Of a DNA stretch of 64,000 nucleotides, positions 23,920 through 35,615 are shown piece by piece (within the stretch, counting starts at the first letter, position 1; every line of letters starts with the position of its first letter). This stretch comes from Lepraria neglecta (lineage: Eukaryota > Ascomycota > Lecanoromycetes > Lecanorales > Stereocaulaceae): assembly GCA_033220425.1 (NCBI GenBank), contig CM065647.1:3038001-3102000 (forward strand), in the 5' to 3' direction. The translations under genes and the position numbers were made by a program. The notes under the pieces are model-generated. The model worked only from the letters and a program-made list of their open reading frames with translations, did not search any database and was not told the DNA's origin.

Positions 23920-25825
23920 TCAGGCTCGACACAGTTTCCCTCCCTCGAGCTTCCAATCCTCACCGCCGACACAGGGAGCGCACCAGAACACGCCATCGGG
24001 ATCATACCGCCGCTTGATACTCAACAGACGCTCATGATTATCTCCCCAGTACGCCTGAGGTAGATCCGGCTCATTCACGTCCGCTTCGTTGAGGTAACAT
24101 CCCGAACCTGGCGCCAATCTCCGGAGCGCCGCTACATACGTGTTTGTCAGGAGCGCCGTCTGCTCCGCTTTCAAGGTGGCGTTGAAGTAGTTCCAGGTAA
24201 CAGGGGCGACTAATTAAAAGCACTTGATTAGTTAAACGTTGGATTGAAGGTGTTGTTAAGGCGGAACACACTCATATGCACGACCGCCTTCCGCCAAGCT
24301 GGTGTCATCGCCCCAAGCCCACCAGCCGGCTTCGCGTTCCACACCCCTGGCCCGGAGACAAGGTTTCCTAGCAAGACGAAATCCGGATACGCGGTGCTCA
24401 AACCCTCTGCTAGGGATGACAGCGGCAAAGACAGCGCTTTTTCGTCCAGCAAACGCGAACCAAGCTGCGAATCAATCATGGCTACTGCGCCTGGAGGGTA
24501 AGTAACCTTCCACCATTCATAGAAATTAGGTGCGAGTTGGGTGGAGTAAGCGACGTCGACAGGGTAGGATGCAGCGATGTGGTTTAAGACGGGGTTGAAA
24601 ATGGCGTCGAAGGCTGGAATGCTGGTGTTCAGGATCCAGAATCCACCAGCGAGTTGGAGGGGGGTGGAAAGATCTGTTGGGACGATTGAGCTGATGTTGT
24701 AGTAGCCCATCATTCCGCTCTTTACTAGATGGGGAAGTTGTGAGTGGAAATATGCTGTGGCTTGCCAGAAGGTGCTGCGATCGTCGCTCTTCTGTAAAAT
24801 CGTGAAATGCGCCCATGCCATCGATGGCGTTGGGACGATTTTGAACGTTGCTGAAAGGATGACGCCGAAGGTCGAGCCTCCTCCCTGGTATATCATTCAA
24901 TTATTTCCGGGGAGATGGAAATATCGGGAGTACTCACACCTCTGAAAGCGAAAAACAAATCACTGTTCAAGCATTGATTCAAGATTTCCACATCTCCAGA
25001 AGGAGTCACGACTTGGAACTCGAGGATGTTGTCCGCTGCTAGGCCATAATGCCCTGAAATAGGAGAATGTCCACCTCCAGTCAGGTATCCCCCAATGCCA
25101 ATGTCAGGATCCTCCCCACCAACAATCATAGAGTTGTGAGCCGCAGCTGCGTCGTAAATCTCGAACATTCGATGACCTGCTGCAGCGGAGATGGCCGGAA
25201 CCGCATCGGCAGAGCATCCTTGGGGGACAAAACCATCATACCATTGCAATCCTCGGAGATTGTGCGTCCAGATTGACAGAGAATCAGGAGCGGTGGATCT
25301 TCAAACCAGTCAATGAGCCTTAGACCCGGGGTTTCGAATCACAAAAATTCACCTTCCCAGATAATCATGCCCAGTGCCCTTGACAATCAACCTCACATCC
25401 TGCACCCGTGCAAATTCCACCGCAGCCTTAACGTGCGCGGCCTCTGTCGCATTAACCACATAATTCGGAAATTGTTGCAAGTTGCAGGGGTATTTTGAAT
25501 TTGGCAGACAAGCATCATTCTCCCAATTCGGCTGGTCTACACTGACAGGGTCTTTGGCGTGGAAGTCAGAGACGCTGTACTGGGAAGCGACATAGGCACA
25601 GGAAGCGTTGTTGAATATTGAGAGAGAAGTGTCGCATACGGCTGCTGGAGGCAGAGGTGCTAGGAGTTGGCCGGAGATGGACGTGTTGAGAGCATTCCAT
25701 TGCGCGTTGGAGGGCCAGGTTGGAGAGTTTGGGAGTGCTTTACAGGAAGTGGTGTTGAAGGCGGCTTGTGAGGATGAGAAGCAAAGAGAGAACAATGTGT
25801 GTGGTGTTAATTGTTTTGAGAGCAT
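23920..25825 (-). CDS. secreted FAD-linked oxidoreductase (BBE/VAO type)
   Basis: Four exons: 25353-25825, 24938-25298, 24272-24884, 23920-24209; introns of 54, 53 and 62 nt; about 578 residues. The FAD_binding_4 domain shows VKGTGHDYLGR, whose His is the expected flavin attachment site, then GGYLTGGGHSPISGHYGLAADN and FFAFRG-GGGSTFGV, split exactly by intron 2. The C-terminus has the BBE signature NEADVNEPDLPQAYWGDN and RRYDPDGVFW. It resembles fungal 'isoamyl alcohol oxidase'-type enzymes, which oxidise small alcohols or sugars with release of H2O2. The real substrate cannot be read from sequence. I prefer the ATG at 25825 over the in-frame one at 25903: it is followed by a signal-like sequence (MLSKQLTPHTLFSLCFSSSQ), and a TATA box only 18 bp from 25903 would be too close. 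Several N-glycosylation sites (NTT, NNAS, NAT) fit secretion. Confidence 0.88.
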
Positions 25826-25920
25826 TTTGAGCACAGAGAACGCTGTACTGTCGAGGATGTCTAGGAAGTCAAGAGGAGGGATGAGAAGTCGAGGTCTCAT
25901 CACAGTCGTACTATATCCAG

Positions 25921-25927
25921 TTTTATA
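25921..25927 (-). promoter_or_regulatory. TATA box of the FAD oxidase gene
   Basis: TATAAAA on the minus strand. It lies about 96 bp upstream of the ATG at 25825 and only 18 bp from an in-frame ATG at 25903, which favours the inner start codon. Confidence 0.5.
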
Positions 25928-26250
25928 TCCAAACTTCTATACGCCAATCAACGCCCTTAATTCGTGCGCGTCAAAGGCGAATGCGGGCAAATCGCATCTC
26001 TCTCAGTTCCTGCAGAGCGATCTCGGAACGAGGTATCTGTGCCTTAGCGTAGGATTCGTAAGGTAAAAAGCGAGGATTAACTTATAGCGAAGAGATTACT
26101 ACCGTGCTTTGCCTTGCTTGCCAACATCGCAAGGATTGCCCAATTTGATAATAGATAGGTTCATTTTGCGTCATTCCAATCCTTCAAGTGGTAGTCTCAC
26201 ATTAGGCAAACTTCATTCAACATGTAGGCAGCTATCGAAGGATTCACTCA

Positions 26251-29200
26251 CTATCCCACCCAACGCCTCGCGCTCTGAAAGACGCGGATCCAAGGTCCTG
26301 TTTGGCCCCACTCCTCACTCTTCCCATCCGGTACCCAGCTACCCACCCCCGAAAGGATCGTCCGCTCACAATGTGGCATAAGCGCCAATACTCTCCCGTC
26401 CGGACTCCTGACGCCTGCAATACCAAGTGGGCTTCCATTGGGATTCGCAGGATACTGATCCGTAGGCTTCAAGTAGTTATCTACATAGCGTAGGGGCACT
26501 TGATGATCTGCGAGTAACTGCTCCGCTGCTTCTGTTTGAGAGGGTGCGTTGAAAGAGGCGCGGCCTTCGCCGTGAGCGGTGGCTATGGGCATGGTGGCTA
26601 GTTTTAGGTTAGTGGTGAATTCGTGGGAAGGGGGAAGAGATGGAAGAAGAACTTACTGCCAGCCATGCCGTACAAGAAGACTGAAGGCGCACGTGGATTA
26701 TCGAGGATCTCGACCATGCAGACACGCGCTTCGTATTGCTCGCTGATGTTGCGGGCGAACGTTGGCCAGTTTTGCGCTCCTGGGATTAGTTCTTTGAGGC
26801 GACTGAGGAATTGGCAGCCGTTGCATACACCTAGATATATTCAGTCAGTCCTTCCTTCGTTAAATCTTCTAACAAGATCTTACCAAGAGTGAAAGTGTCT
26901 TTGCGGGCGAAAAATTCGGAGAATTGAGCACGTGTCTCAGGATGCAACAGTACTGATTTAGCCCAGCCCTGGCCAGCTCCGAGCGTGTCACCGAAACTGA
27001 ACCCTCCGCACGCCACGAGGCCTAATCTTGATCAGCTGTCTTTCCTAAATTTAGTAGAAGGATGAGCTACCTTTGAAAGTAGAGAGTGATACTCTGCTAG
27101 AAATGATGTCCGTCATATGTACGTCCACAGCGGAAAACCCAGCACAGTCGAAGGCAAAAGCCATCTCTGCCTGGCCATTGACGCCTTGTTCCCGCAGAAT
27201 GGCGACGCGAGGCTTAGAAAAGGAAAGCCGGTTTGAAAGCGATGTTGCAAAGGAGAGAACGCTGGCTGATGGCTTAAAGGTCAAGTTGAAGGAGAGCCCA
27301 GGGTCAGAAGAGTCGAGTATCGAAGCATACTCCACATCGGCGCATTGAGGATTGTCCCGAAGGCGCTGCATTTGGTGGGACGTTGCTGACCAGCGCCGTT
27401 GGAGGTCGGGACGTTCGGCTTGATATACTAGCGTTGCACCATGGTACATAGTGAGATCCTGGTCAGAAGCAGACGGTACACGGCCTATTTTTCTGATCAG
27501 GCCTTTGGGTGGCCCGCAGGTTGCGAACGCTCTGTGGAAATTGATCTCGTCTGATTTTCGTACTTGGAATACCTACAACACGGATTAGCTCCTCACGCTC
27601 ATACTCTATATATTAGAATTAGACAGATAGGCTTGAAGGGGGATTACCGCTCCGAGTTCCTCGTTGAATAAAGTTTCAACGACATCAGAAGTCTCCGTGC
27701 TGCGACATAAGTCATCCAGCATGATGTTCATTCCACATCTCCCTGCGAACATCATCTCGACCAGTGTAGTAAAAAGCCCACCGTCTGAACGATCGTGGTA
27801 CCTGGATCTATAAGCAGATGAACGAATAGCCGTTGCCAAGGCTGTCTTACGCAAGCACAATTCCAGACTCATGGAGCTGTTCTATAGCGTCGAAGTAATC
27901 CTTCATAAGTTGTACATTATGTAGGTCAGGTGCAGAATCTCCAATCTGACCTCCGAAGACTTGAGCCAGAGCTGAGCCGCCGAGAGCTTTTCGCCCTTCA
28001 GCAAGGTCGACGAACAGCAAGACAGTCTCCCCAACATCTTCTAGGCGGCGCAGGGTTGGTGTCCAGGTATTCTTTATGTTCGCAACTGCAGCAAAAGCTG
28101 AGACAATTAATGACATCGGAGCAGTGACTTCTTTCGCTTCTCCAGAGTCTTGATCCTTCCAAGACGATTTCATTGACATGCTATCTTTTCCGACTGGTAT
28201 TTTGATCCCGAGGTCGATGCAAACATCCATGATGGCTTCCACAGCCCCATACACTGTTCTGTGTCAGCAGGAGTACCACAGGATCGAGCTAATGAGGATA
28301 TCTTACGCGCAGCACCCTCGCCAGGGTGTTTGCTGGCTGCCATCCAGTTGGCCGAGAGCACTAGCCGCTCAAGGCGGTTCAGCAGATGCGCAGCAGCAAT
28401 GTTCATCAACGCTTCTCCAACAGCCATGCGTGCTGAAGCTGCGGGAGATATGAGTGCTATTGTAGGCTTTTCGCCCATTGCCATAGCTTCACCTGTTTCG
28501 ATGTTAGGAGTAAGGGATGTCGCCGTCACAGCAACATTGGACACTGGAGTCTGCCACGGGCCAACCATCTGGTCTCTCGCAGTCAGCCCTCCAACCTGTG
28601 GTGAAACATGTCAGTAATTGGTCTTTAGCACGCAGGTAATATTTCACTTACTGTCCGGTCACCGATTGTGATCAGGAATGATTTCGAGCCAACAGCAGGT
28701 AGAGCCAGCACCCTGTGCACTGCCTCATCTAAGACAGCTCGAGAGGCTTTTGGCATGTATATGCCTAGACTGCTATCGAATGCGGGTAGCGGCAGTCTTC
28801 TTGACTCCACCGTTCTTGACATTTTAGGTGGTTTCCCAAACAAGACCGACATCGGAAGATCGATGGGCTTAGGAAATTCCTGGGATTCGCGATCCATGAG
28901 AACAAGTCTCTTCTCTTCGTGTGCTTTCCCTACGATTGAGTAGCCACACCTAATGGTATTAGTAGGGTTATTATGCTTTTGTTTTTGGGTGGGTGGATTG
29001 GGGGAACACATACCTTTCGCGACTTGCGATGAGCTTGAAAGTATTCAACCCATCTTGCGAGATGTTAATCACATATCTCTCCTGCGCTTCGCAGCACCAT
29101 ATCTGCATTGGACTCATACCCCTGTCAGCATTATCGATCTCCCGAAGCTCAAAGGCAGCTCCTGGAAGACCAGCATCGTGGACTAATTCGGGCAAGGCAT

Positions 29201-30758
29201 TCGAGAGACCACCGGCTCCAACGTCATGTATGAATTTGATTGGGTTGTCAGATCCCATCGCCCTGCAAGCGTCGATGACTTCCTGTGCTCTTCTCTGGAC
29301 TTCCGCGTTGCCCCTCTGAACGGAGGCGAAGTCTAAAGCCTCGGAACCTTGGCCAGATGACAGACTCGAAGCAGCGCCTCCACCGAGACCAATGAGCATA
29401 GCAGGTCCTCCCAATACGATGACATAGGACCCCGATTCTACGATGCTTTGATCTTTCAGAGCGTGCTGAGGTCTTACGGTTCCAACTCCACCAGCAATCA
29501 TTATTGGTTTATGATAACCCCTGATTTCTGTCTTGTTATTGCCAATTGGTACTTCCGTCAGAAGAGTACGGAAGTAGCCTGTGATGCATGGTCTTCCAAA
29601 CTCATTGTTGAAAGCTGCACTGCCAATAGGAGCCTCAAGCATGATATCCAGAGCACTGGCAATGTGCGCTGGCTTGCCTTCATCCCGCTCCCACGGCTGC
29701 TCAAATCCTGGGATCAGGAGATCAGAGACACTGAATCCGCAAAGACCAGCTTTGGGCTTTGAACCGCGCCCAACCGCACTTTCGTCGCGGCCCTCTCCAC
29801 CAGACCCTGTGGCGGCACCTGGAAAGGGGCTTACAGCCGTTGGATGGTTGTGTGTCTCAATTTTCGCAAGGTAGTGTACAGTCTCGTGGATCTGTTTCCA
29901 TTCCCCAGTGTAGTTCGAAGGCGACCAGAAGCTTCCACGCGTCCCTTCAAGAACAGCTGCGTTATCGCTGTAAGCGCTGATGACATGATCTGGATTTTTT
30001 TTGTGTGTTTCACGAATCATCTGAAAGAGCGAGTGCGGTTTCTTGACGCCATCAATGGACCATGAAGCGTTGAATTGCTTATGGCGACAGTGCTCTGAAT
30101 TCACCTGTGCAAACATAAAGAGTTCCGTGTCGAACGGCGATCTGTCTAATTTACCATATGCATCGATCAGATACTCGATTTCCGAGTCGTCGAGGGCCAA
30201 TCCGAGAGACTTGTTGGCTTCTTGAAGCGCTTGGCGAGGGTCTTTATCCTTTTCGAATAGAGAAATGACTTTCGCCGGGGCAGGCGTGCCTTCTGCGAAC
30301 ATTGCTTCTAGGTCAGGCACATAGGCGCGTAATGTTTCCGTCATTTCATCGTGTAGCAGACGAGCGGCTTTCCCTGTGTCATATTCTTTCTTGGAGATGA
30401 CTGTGATGATCATGCCCCTTTCTATGCGTTTTATGGCGTTCCCAAAGCCGCAGACCTGCGCAATGCTTGTTGCTTTCGAGCTCCATGGCGAGATAGTGCC
30501 AATTCTAGGTGTTACAAAGAGCGTGGTTGTATCGTCCTCATCTGCAGATGAATCTTCGAACGTCTGGTCCCCGTATGCGAGAAGCTGGTCTAATGCTTCT
30601 GTATTGTAATCTGGAGCATTTCCGCCTTTCGTTCCGTGAAGAGCCACGTAGTGAACATATCTGGCTCGGACATCATCTACACCAAGCCTATCCACGAGAA
30701 GCCGTCTGCGAAAGTCAGAGAGGGCATTGGACCCTAAAAATGTAAGATATTGGTCCAT
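26251..30758 (-). CDS. ade6: phosphoribosylformylglycinamidine (FGAM) synthase
   Basis: Fourth step of purine synthesis in the cytosol: FGAR + glutamine + ATP to FGAM. Nine exons: 29014-30758, 28652-28949, 28307-28595, 27851-28253, 27648-27801, 27071-27572, 26884-27021, 26657-26830, 26251-26597. Introns are 49-75 nt and all phases agree. The protein has 1349 residues, as usual for the large eukaryotic form. Motifs in order: [67 protein letters not shown] (across intron 3); [20 protein letters not shown] (across intron 4). The glutaminase domain has [19 protein letters not shown], nucleophile Cys in GVCNGCQFL, and His and Glu of MPHCERTIL. The last motif is usually MPHPER, so the residue between the catalytic ones is changed. 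The gene symbol follows S. cerevisiae ADE6. Confidence 0.97.
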
Positions 30759-31654
30759 GGTAGCTCCGATAGAAAGTAGATATTGAGAAAGAAATCAGAC
30801 CGACTACTCAGTCTCATTTCAGCCCCTAATCCGAAATGCGAGGTAATTTCCAAGCCGAAGATGGCAAAAAGTCTTCTAAATGCAAACTTTCGATCTAAAT
30901 ACCACTCGAGTGCCACACAAATGCCAAGTTCGCCTGGGACAATCCCACATGCAATCTTCCCTTAGCGAAAAACCAGCCAGATGGATCAGTCGATTAAGAG
31001 GGAAGCATGATATTGAGGACCTCACACTGCACCAGCGCTTTTATAAACTTTACGCTCCAGGTGTCGCTGAAATCGTTGCGTTCGAAGATATGATAATTTC
31101 TTGTCCAAAGAAGGCTGCAGAAGGGGACTAGCCGGAGTCAAATTGGCTAGAGAATCATCGGACCGCAGGCTTCCTTCAAGGGAGTCTGTAGCAGCTTTTA
31201 TCATTGTGCCAATATCATACTTTGGTCCTAAGAGATTTTTTGGTTTTTATATCCGGAGGCTTAACTCCATGCCAATACTTCTACACATTGACGCGCCGGT
31301 AGCCTTTCTTCCTTTTCAATGCCTCAAAGAACATTCTCATTTCGAAGGATAATGCTATGCATTGCTCAATCTTATACTGTGTTGACGTCTTAGTGTAGAA
31401 AGCTACCAGAGTCTGTAGATCATGGCGAAGATGGAAACATTCATCAGTTAAAGAGTTCACTTGGTGCACACCTTGGACCTTACGAGCATTGTGTCTTACT
31501 ACTCAGACCAGCTGAAATGAAAGATGTTGAATTACCCAGACTCACATCTTTACGACTGTCAGCGGGATATTCTCATTTCGAGCTACATATTCTGCTAACA
31601 GAACCGAGGAACTCGCAAATCCCCACACTGTTCAACCCCAAGCCCAACTTCCAC
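30759..31654. other. upstream region of the FGAM synthase gene
   Basis: About 900 bp holding the FGAM synthase promoter and the 3' side of the broken SDR gene. I looked for Gcn4/Bas1-type TGACTC sites close to the start codon and saw none. No other gene is visible. Confidence 0.45.
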
Positions 31655-32428
31655 CTACCACTCCAACTCATACCCCTTCCCAATGCCAAAACCTCCCCGT
31701 CTCCTCCAACCCCTTCGTTTTCATCACCCTCCACAACTTTCCCGCCGCCTCCTCCGGTTCCCAGCCTCCTTATCTTATGCGTCTCCCCACTAGTATCCAA
31801 TCCCGTCTTCACATACGCCGGATGCATCAAAACCACCATGATGCCCTTATCCTTCAAGTCCATCGCCATACTCTTCCCGATGCTGTTGAAGGCGGCTTTG
31901 GAGGCACGGTAGGCGTAGGAGCCGCCGGTGCTGTTGTCGGATAGGGAGCCGACACGGGAGGACATGAGGCCGATGCGGGGGGTGGGAAAGAGGAGGAGGG
32001 GGGCGAAAATGTTTGTTGTAAAGGTCTTTTGGAGGGTGGAGGATGTTGTGGTTGTGAGGGAGTCGGATTCATAGAGAGCCATGATGCCTGGGGAAGGAGG
32101 TTGTCAGTAAGATGCCTGGGCGAGCGGCGGCAGGTTTGGGATTGAGAAGAGGATGCGTACCGGCAATGTTGAGGAGAAGATGTTCTTGAAGTTCTCGGCG
32201 AATGAATGAATCGAGCTCTCGGAGCTTAGACTGCATTGGTAGGTCTTACAACCAAGATTCTTCATCTTCTCCCCAATGGTGATGTCGAGAGCGTGGACTT
32301 CATAGCCCTGCGAGAGTGTTAGATGGGCAACTTATATCTACTGATTGATATACCTCTTTCACAAGGATCTCAGCAAAGCAATCTCCAATTCCATAGTTGG
32401 CTCCTGTCACTACCGCTGTAGAAGGCAT
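31655..32428 (-). pseudogene. short-chain dehydrogenase/reductase, frameshifted
   Basis: Exon 1 (32354-32428) gives MPSTAVVTGANYGIGDCFAE, with the NAD(P)-binding TGxxxGxG motif. A 46-nt intron leads to GYEVHALDITIGEKM (exon 2, 32161-32307), and a 73-nt intron to exon 3 from 32087. Exon 3 has GLMSSRVGSLSDN and the catalytic YRASK (Y-x-x-x-K), then GIMVVLMHPAYVKTGL. Three frame breaks are visible. One lies near the end of exon 2, where FKNI should run into LLLNIAGIM but sits in another frame (a missing stretch of about 4 nt would explain it). One lies before PEEAAGKLWRVMKTKGLEE, and one just before the terminal GYELEW. The gene is probably a recent pseudogene. Sequence error is possible, but the neighbouring long genes have none. 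Confidence 0.75.
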
Positions 32429-32767
32429 TTTAGCAGGTGTACAATTGGTTGAAAAGCCCTTCGTGGAACATGGGATCCTCACATTCTCATCGGCTCAAGT
32501 CTCGCAATTTCGTCATAAGTAGACGGAAGAGACGGAGCAGCAGGCGGGGTTGCGCTTGGAATCAATGGATTGACTAATTGTGAAAGAAAGTGTTGGTGGT
32601 GGTAGAATTGTTGTACGAGTCAAGGATTAGAGCATACGATGGTCAAGCGTGGCTTGAACATGTTGACGGCAGCTTCATTTGGTCATTCTTTGAACCTATT
32701 CGCTTCTTGAAGCTACCTGCAGACGTGAAATTGAAAGCTAGAGAACCCCAGACCTTCCACAATCCGC
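32429..32767. other. short intergenic region, nothing recognised
   Basis: About 340 bp between the broken SDR gene and the RPL4 stop codon, both on the minus strand. It should contain the RPL4 3' UTR. No gene or repeat is seen. Confidence 0.5.
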
Positions 32768-34074
32768 TCAATTCTCATGCAAGATCTTTGCAAACGATTC
32801 CGCAGCCCTCTCCGGCTCGCCATCATCCAGCTTCGTATGACCTAGCTTCTGCTCACTGAACGCCTTGGCGTACGGGTTCAGCCTCAGCAACACTTGTCTA
32901 TTCTTCAGCGGGTTCTTCTTCTGCACACCAGCGCGCTTTGTCTTCGCCTCTCCCTTCGCCGGACGCACCACAGCTTGCACTTCAGAGGAGTTGATCAGGC
33001 GGCTGATATCGGCATTGTGGATGACATTCGAGGGGAGGAGGAAGTCCTTCTTCAGCGCAGATGGGGTAGTTGTGGAGCCATAGATCTCGTCGAGCGCAGC
33101 AAAAGCAGAGGAAGTCCAGACGATGAAGCGGCCAAGATGACCGCCAGGTGCGAGCTGGAGGAGATTGAGGGCGAAGACCGAGGAAGTTTCCACGCCTGGA
33201 ATGTTGCGGAACGCACGAACAAGTTCCTTGCCATCTTCATGCGGGTTGTAGACGATCAATGGCCCACGTCGTTGACGGTGACGACGACCTCGGAGCTTTC
33301 CCTTGCCGGCACGTAGTTTGCGTGATGCATAGACTTTCTCGACGTCTGGGCCTGCACCGACTGCTTTGAGGAGCTTGACGGCTGCTGATGTCTTGGCGAT
33401 GGCGGCGGCCTCGAACTCTTTTGAGGAAATGACGAGAGGGACTTCTGGGACTGTGGAGATCTGGTGACCGCGGGCGAGGAGGAGAGCTGGGACGGAGGAG
33501 GCTGCGAGGGCGGAGGTGGTAGCAAAGCGCCTGGAAAGTCATTAGTATCCTACATCTTAAGATTTACCAGTCTCCAAGACATACTTCTGCCCAAGGTTGA
33601 TCTTTTGATGCCACTTCCTCCAGACTTTGGTTGGCGCGAACATACGGCCAGAACGGCACATGTTTCCAAACGCAGCTTGACCAGCACGGTGGGTACCTCC
33701 ACCAGACACACGAGGGATACGAGCAACAGCGCGGCCTGACCACATCAACATCAGTCAATTGCCCTTCCTGCGGTTTGTTTGAGGGTAGCCCCTCAAGTGT
33801 TGTCACTGACCAGTTCCCCACGACTCAGCAGAGGTCTGGTGACCAGCCTTCTCGCTCACAGCATAAGGTTGTCTCTTGTTCTTTGCCATTCCGGCGTGGA
33901 CAGTCCTTCGCTACTGTTAGCATTGCGTAGAGGAGGCACGTTGTGCAATTTATGGGCGCCTTACTGGACGATGTCTGGTCGAATTGGGGCTTTGAACACT
34001 GCTGGCAGTGGGTGCGTTGACCCACTGGGCGTACCATCGCGCGAAGCAATGGTGACCGTAGGACGAGTCGCCAT
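32768..34074 (-). CDS. rpl4: 60S ribosomal protein L4 (uL4)
   Basis: Core protein of the large ribosomal subunit, with a loop lining the peptide exit tunnel. Exons: 33965-34074, 33811-33905, 33585-33735, 32768-33530; introns 59, 75 and 54 nt; 372 residues, normal for fungal L4. The start [18 protein letters not shown] continues through [75 protein letters not shown] and [17 protein letters not shown] to the basic C-terminal extension. The early introns split a highly conserved 5' part, the usual arrangement in ribosomal protein genes of filamentous ascomycetes. Identification is certain and all exon joints keep frame. Confidence 0.97.
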
Positions 34075-34694
34075 CTTGCTTACAGTGGTTGGTTGTTGAC
34101 TTCGTCGACTCTGTTCGCTGTGGTTTAGAAATCGAGATGTTAAGATGCGATGTGTGGAAGGCGCTAGTCAGGATAGGCTTAGTGTATATTTAGGCGAGCA
34201 TCTCCGCCTCCGCCGCTCTCCAACTTTTTCGTCTTCTTCCTACGACTATTCTATCTTTGACTACAATTGGTCTTTCAAGACTGGAACCCGTCAAGCCTGG
34301 GATGATAGCGTCCATCACTCGTACGAGCCTAAAGCACGGTGGCTACCGGTCATGAGTGTTAGAGAGATCATGTAAGCAGAAGCTGGCCAATCGCGTCATT
34401 GCAACCATGTTGGTGGTATGGTGGTATGGTGAAACAAAGCCAGTGAGGCTCTATTATGAGAAGCTGTGCCATCTTGCACTAATGAGATTGGATATAAGTG
34501 TCTCTGGTTCCATCATGCTGAGTCTTCTGCTGCCTTTGTTCGAGGTTACCTAAGTCTCAACATTTCAATATTTACGTGAGCCTTTTCCTATCAAACAAGA
34601 GTCCATTCGAAGGAGCAGTACTTGTCTCGACTGAGCACAAGTCAATACTTAATCGGAATCTGCTTTGGTCCCCAAAACCATCAGCGCTTCCATC
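34075..34694. promoter_or_regulatory. divergent intergenic region upstream of RPL4
   Basis: 620 bp between RPL4 (-) and a broken small secreted gene (+). It must carry the RPL4 promoter. No element can be named with confidence. Confidence 0.4.
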
Positions 34695-35081
34695 ATGTTT
34701 CGCACCTCCATTCTCTCCGCCCTTCCTCTGTTCCTCTCCACCTTCTAAACGAGCTTCCCAACCCTCCAAGCTCTTCCGTCGAACCTTGAACCCCGCCAGG
34801 ATAATGTGATATGCGGCAATGTCAACCCCACCGCAAGGACCTGCACCGTCTCCGGCAACGTACTCGGCCCAGAGGGTGCAGTGACAATAACAGTCAACGT
34901 CAAAGATTCGGACGGCAATATGATTGACACTGGAAGCTCGCCTTACCCCCTGACCTTGGGCGCCGATAATAATTATCCCGGACCTAGCGTGACGGGCGAC
35001 GCGTTTGCATGCGGTATGAACTTAACATGGTATGCACATGGCACGGGCTACCAATATTTCAAATTCCAATATGTGGCCTAG
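34695..35081 (+). pseudogene. small secreted protein of unknown family, apparently broken
   Basis: A signal-peptide-like start (MFRTSILSALPLFLSTF) and a mature part of about 90 residues (CGNVNPTARTCTVSGNVLG to YFKFQYVA) lie in the same reading frame, but the frame is interrupted between them, so the two are not joined as one open unit. About one break is seen. The mature part is beta-rich looking with three cysteines. I do not recognise the family. An unspotted intron or a sequencing fault could also explain the interruption. Confidence 0.45.
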
Positions 35082-35615
35082 GGTCCGTCGGATCTTCAAA
35101 CGTATGGCCAGATTCCAAGCGAGACTTATGAAACCTTTGTTGACCTGCGGTTTCCGTGCTAGATGACTTGAAAAGGAGTGAGAGAATAAAGCGTATATGT
35201 ATGGCATCATTGCTACGGAGGTCCATATGGTTATGTGGCGTTCGTATAGGATTTGAGTAGTGAGGAACTTGAGACAATAAATGTACTCTATTCATCCACT
35301 ATCCCGTCTTATCGTTAAGCTGTCTTTTATCCGATGCTTGGACAATGCAAGGGCCTGAACCGGGTGACTGCTGGCCCTGACTTATAGAAATCCATCATTC
35401 TACTATTGAGACATTTTCCCAAATAGAAATATGGGACCCTGTCCTTAAAAATTGATTCCTTAGGGAGTGAGGGGGTCACGTGGACGTAGGGCTGATATAA
35501 AAATTCTCCCACAAAGAGCAAAGTTCCCACGTTGACTCGCAGGCGTAGACCACCTAGAATTAAAATGCTCGTCACACTTTCCGACTTTTGGACTATGCGC
35601 TAAGTGTTTTGCAAG
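35082..35615. other. intergenic region upstream of the METTL25-like gene
   Basis: About 530 bp with no coding signal. It contains one CACGTG palindrome about 135 bp ahead of the next start codon, listed separately. Confidence 0.45.
35477..35482 (+). promoter_or_regulatory. CACGTG E-box
   Basis: Perfect CACGTG in the context GTCACGTGG, about 135 bp upstream of the METTL25-like start. This is the core site of Cbf1/Pho4-type bHLH factors in fungi. A single 6-bp site can arise by chance, so function is only suggested. Confidence 0.3.

Noticed and set aside
25314-25360. B-box-like GTTTCGAATC near 25331 suggesting a tRNA gene
   Set aside because: No A box, acceptor stem or cloverleaf could be found around it, and it lies within an intron of the FAD oxidase gene.
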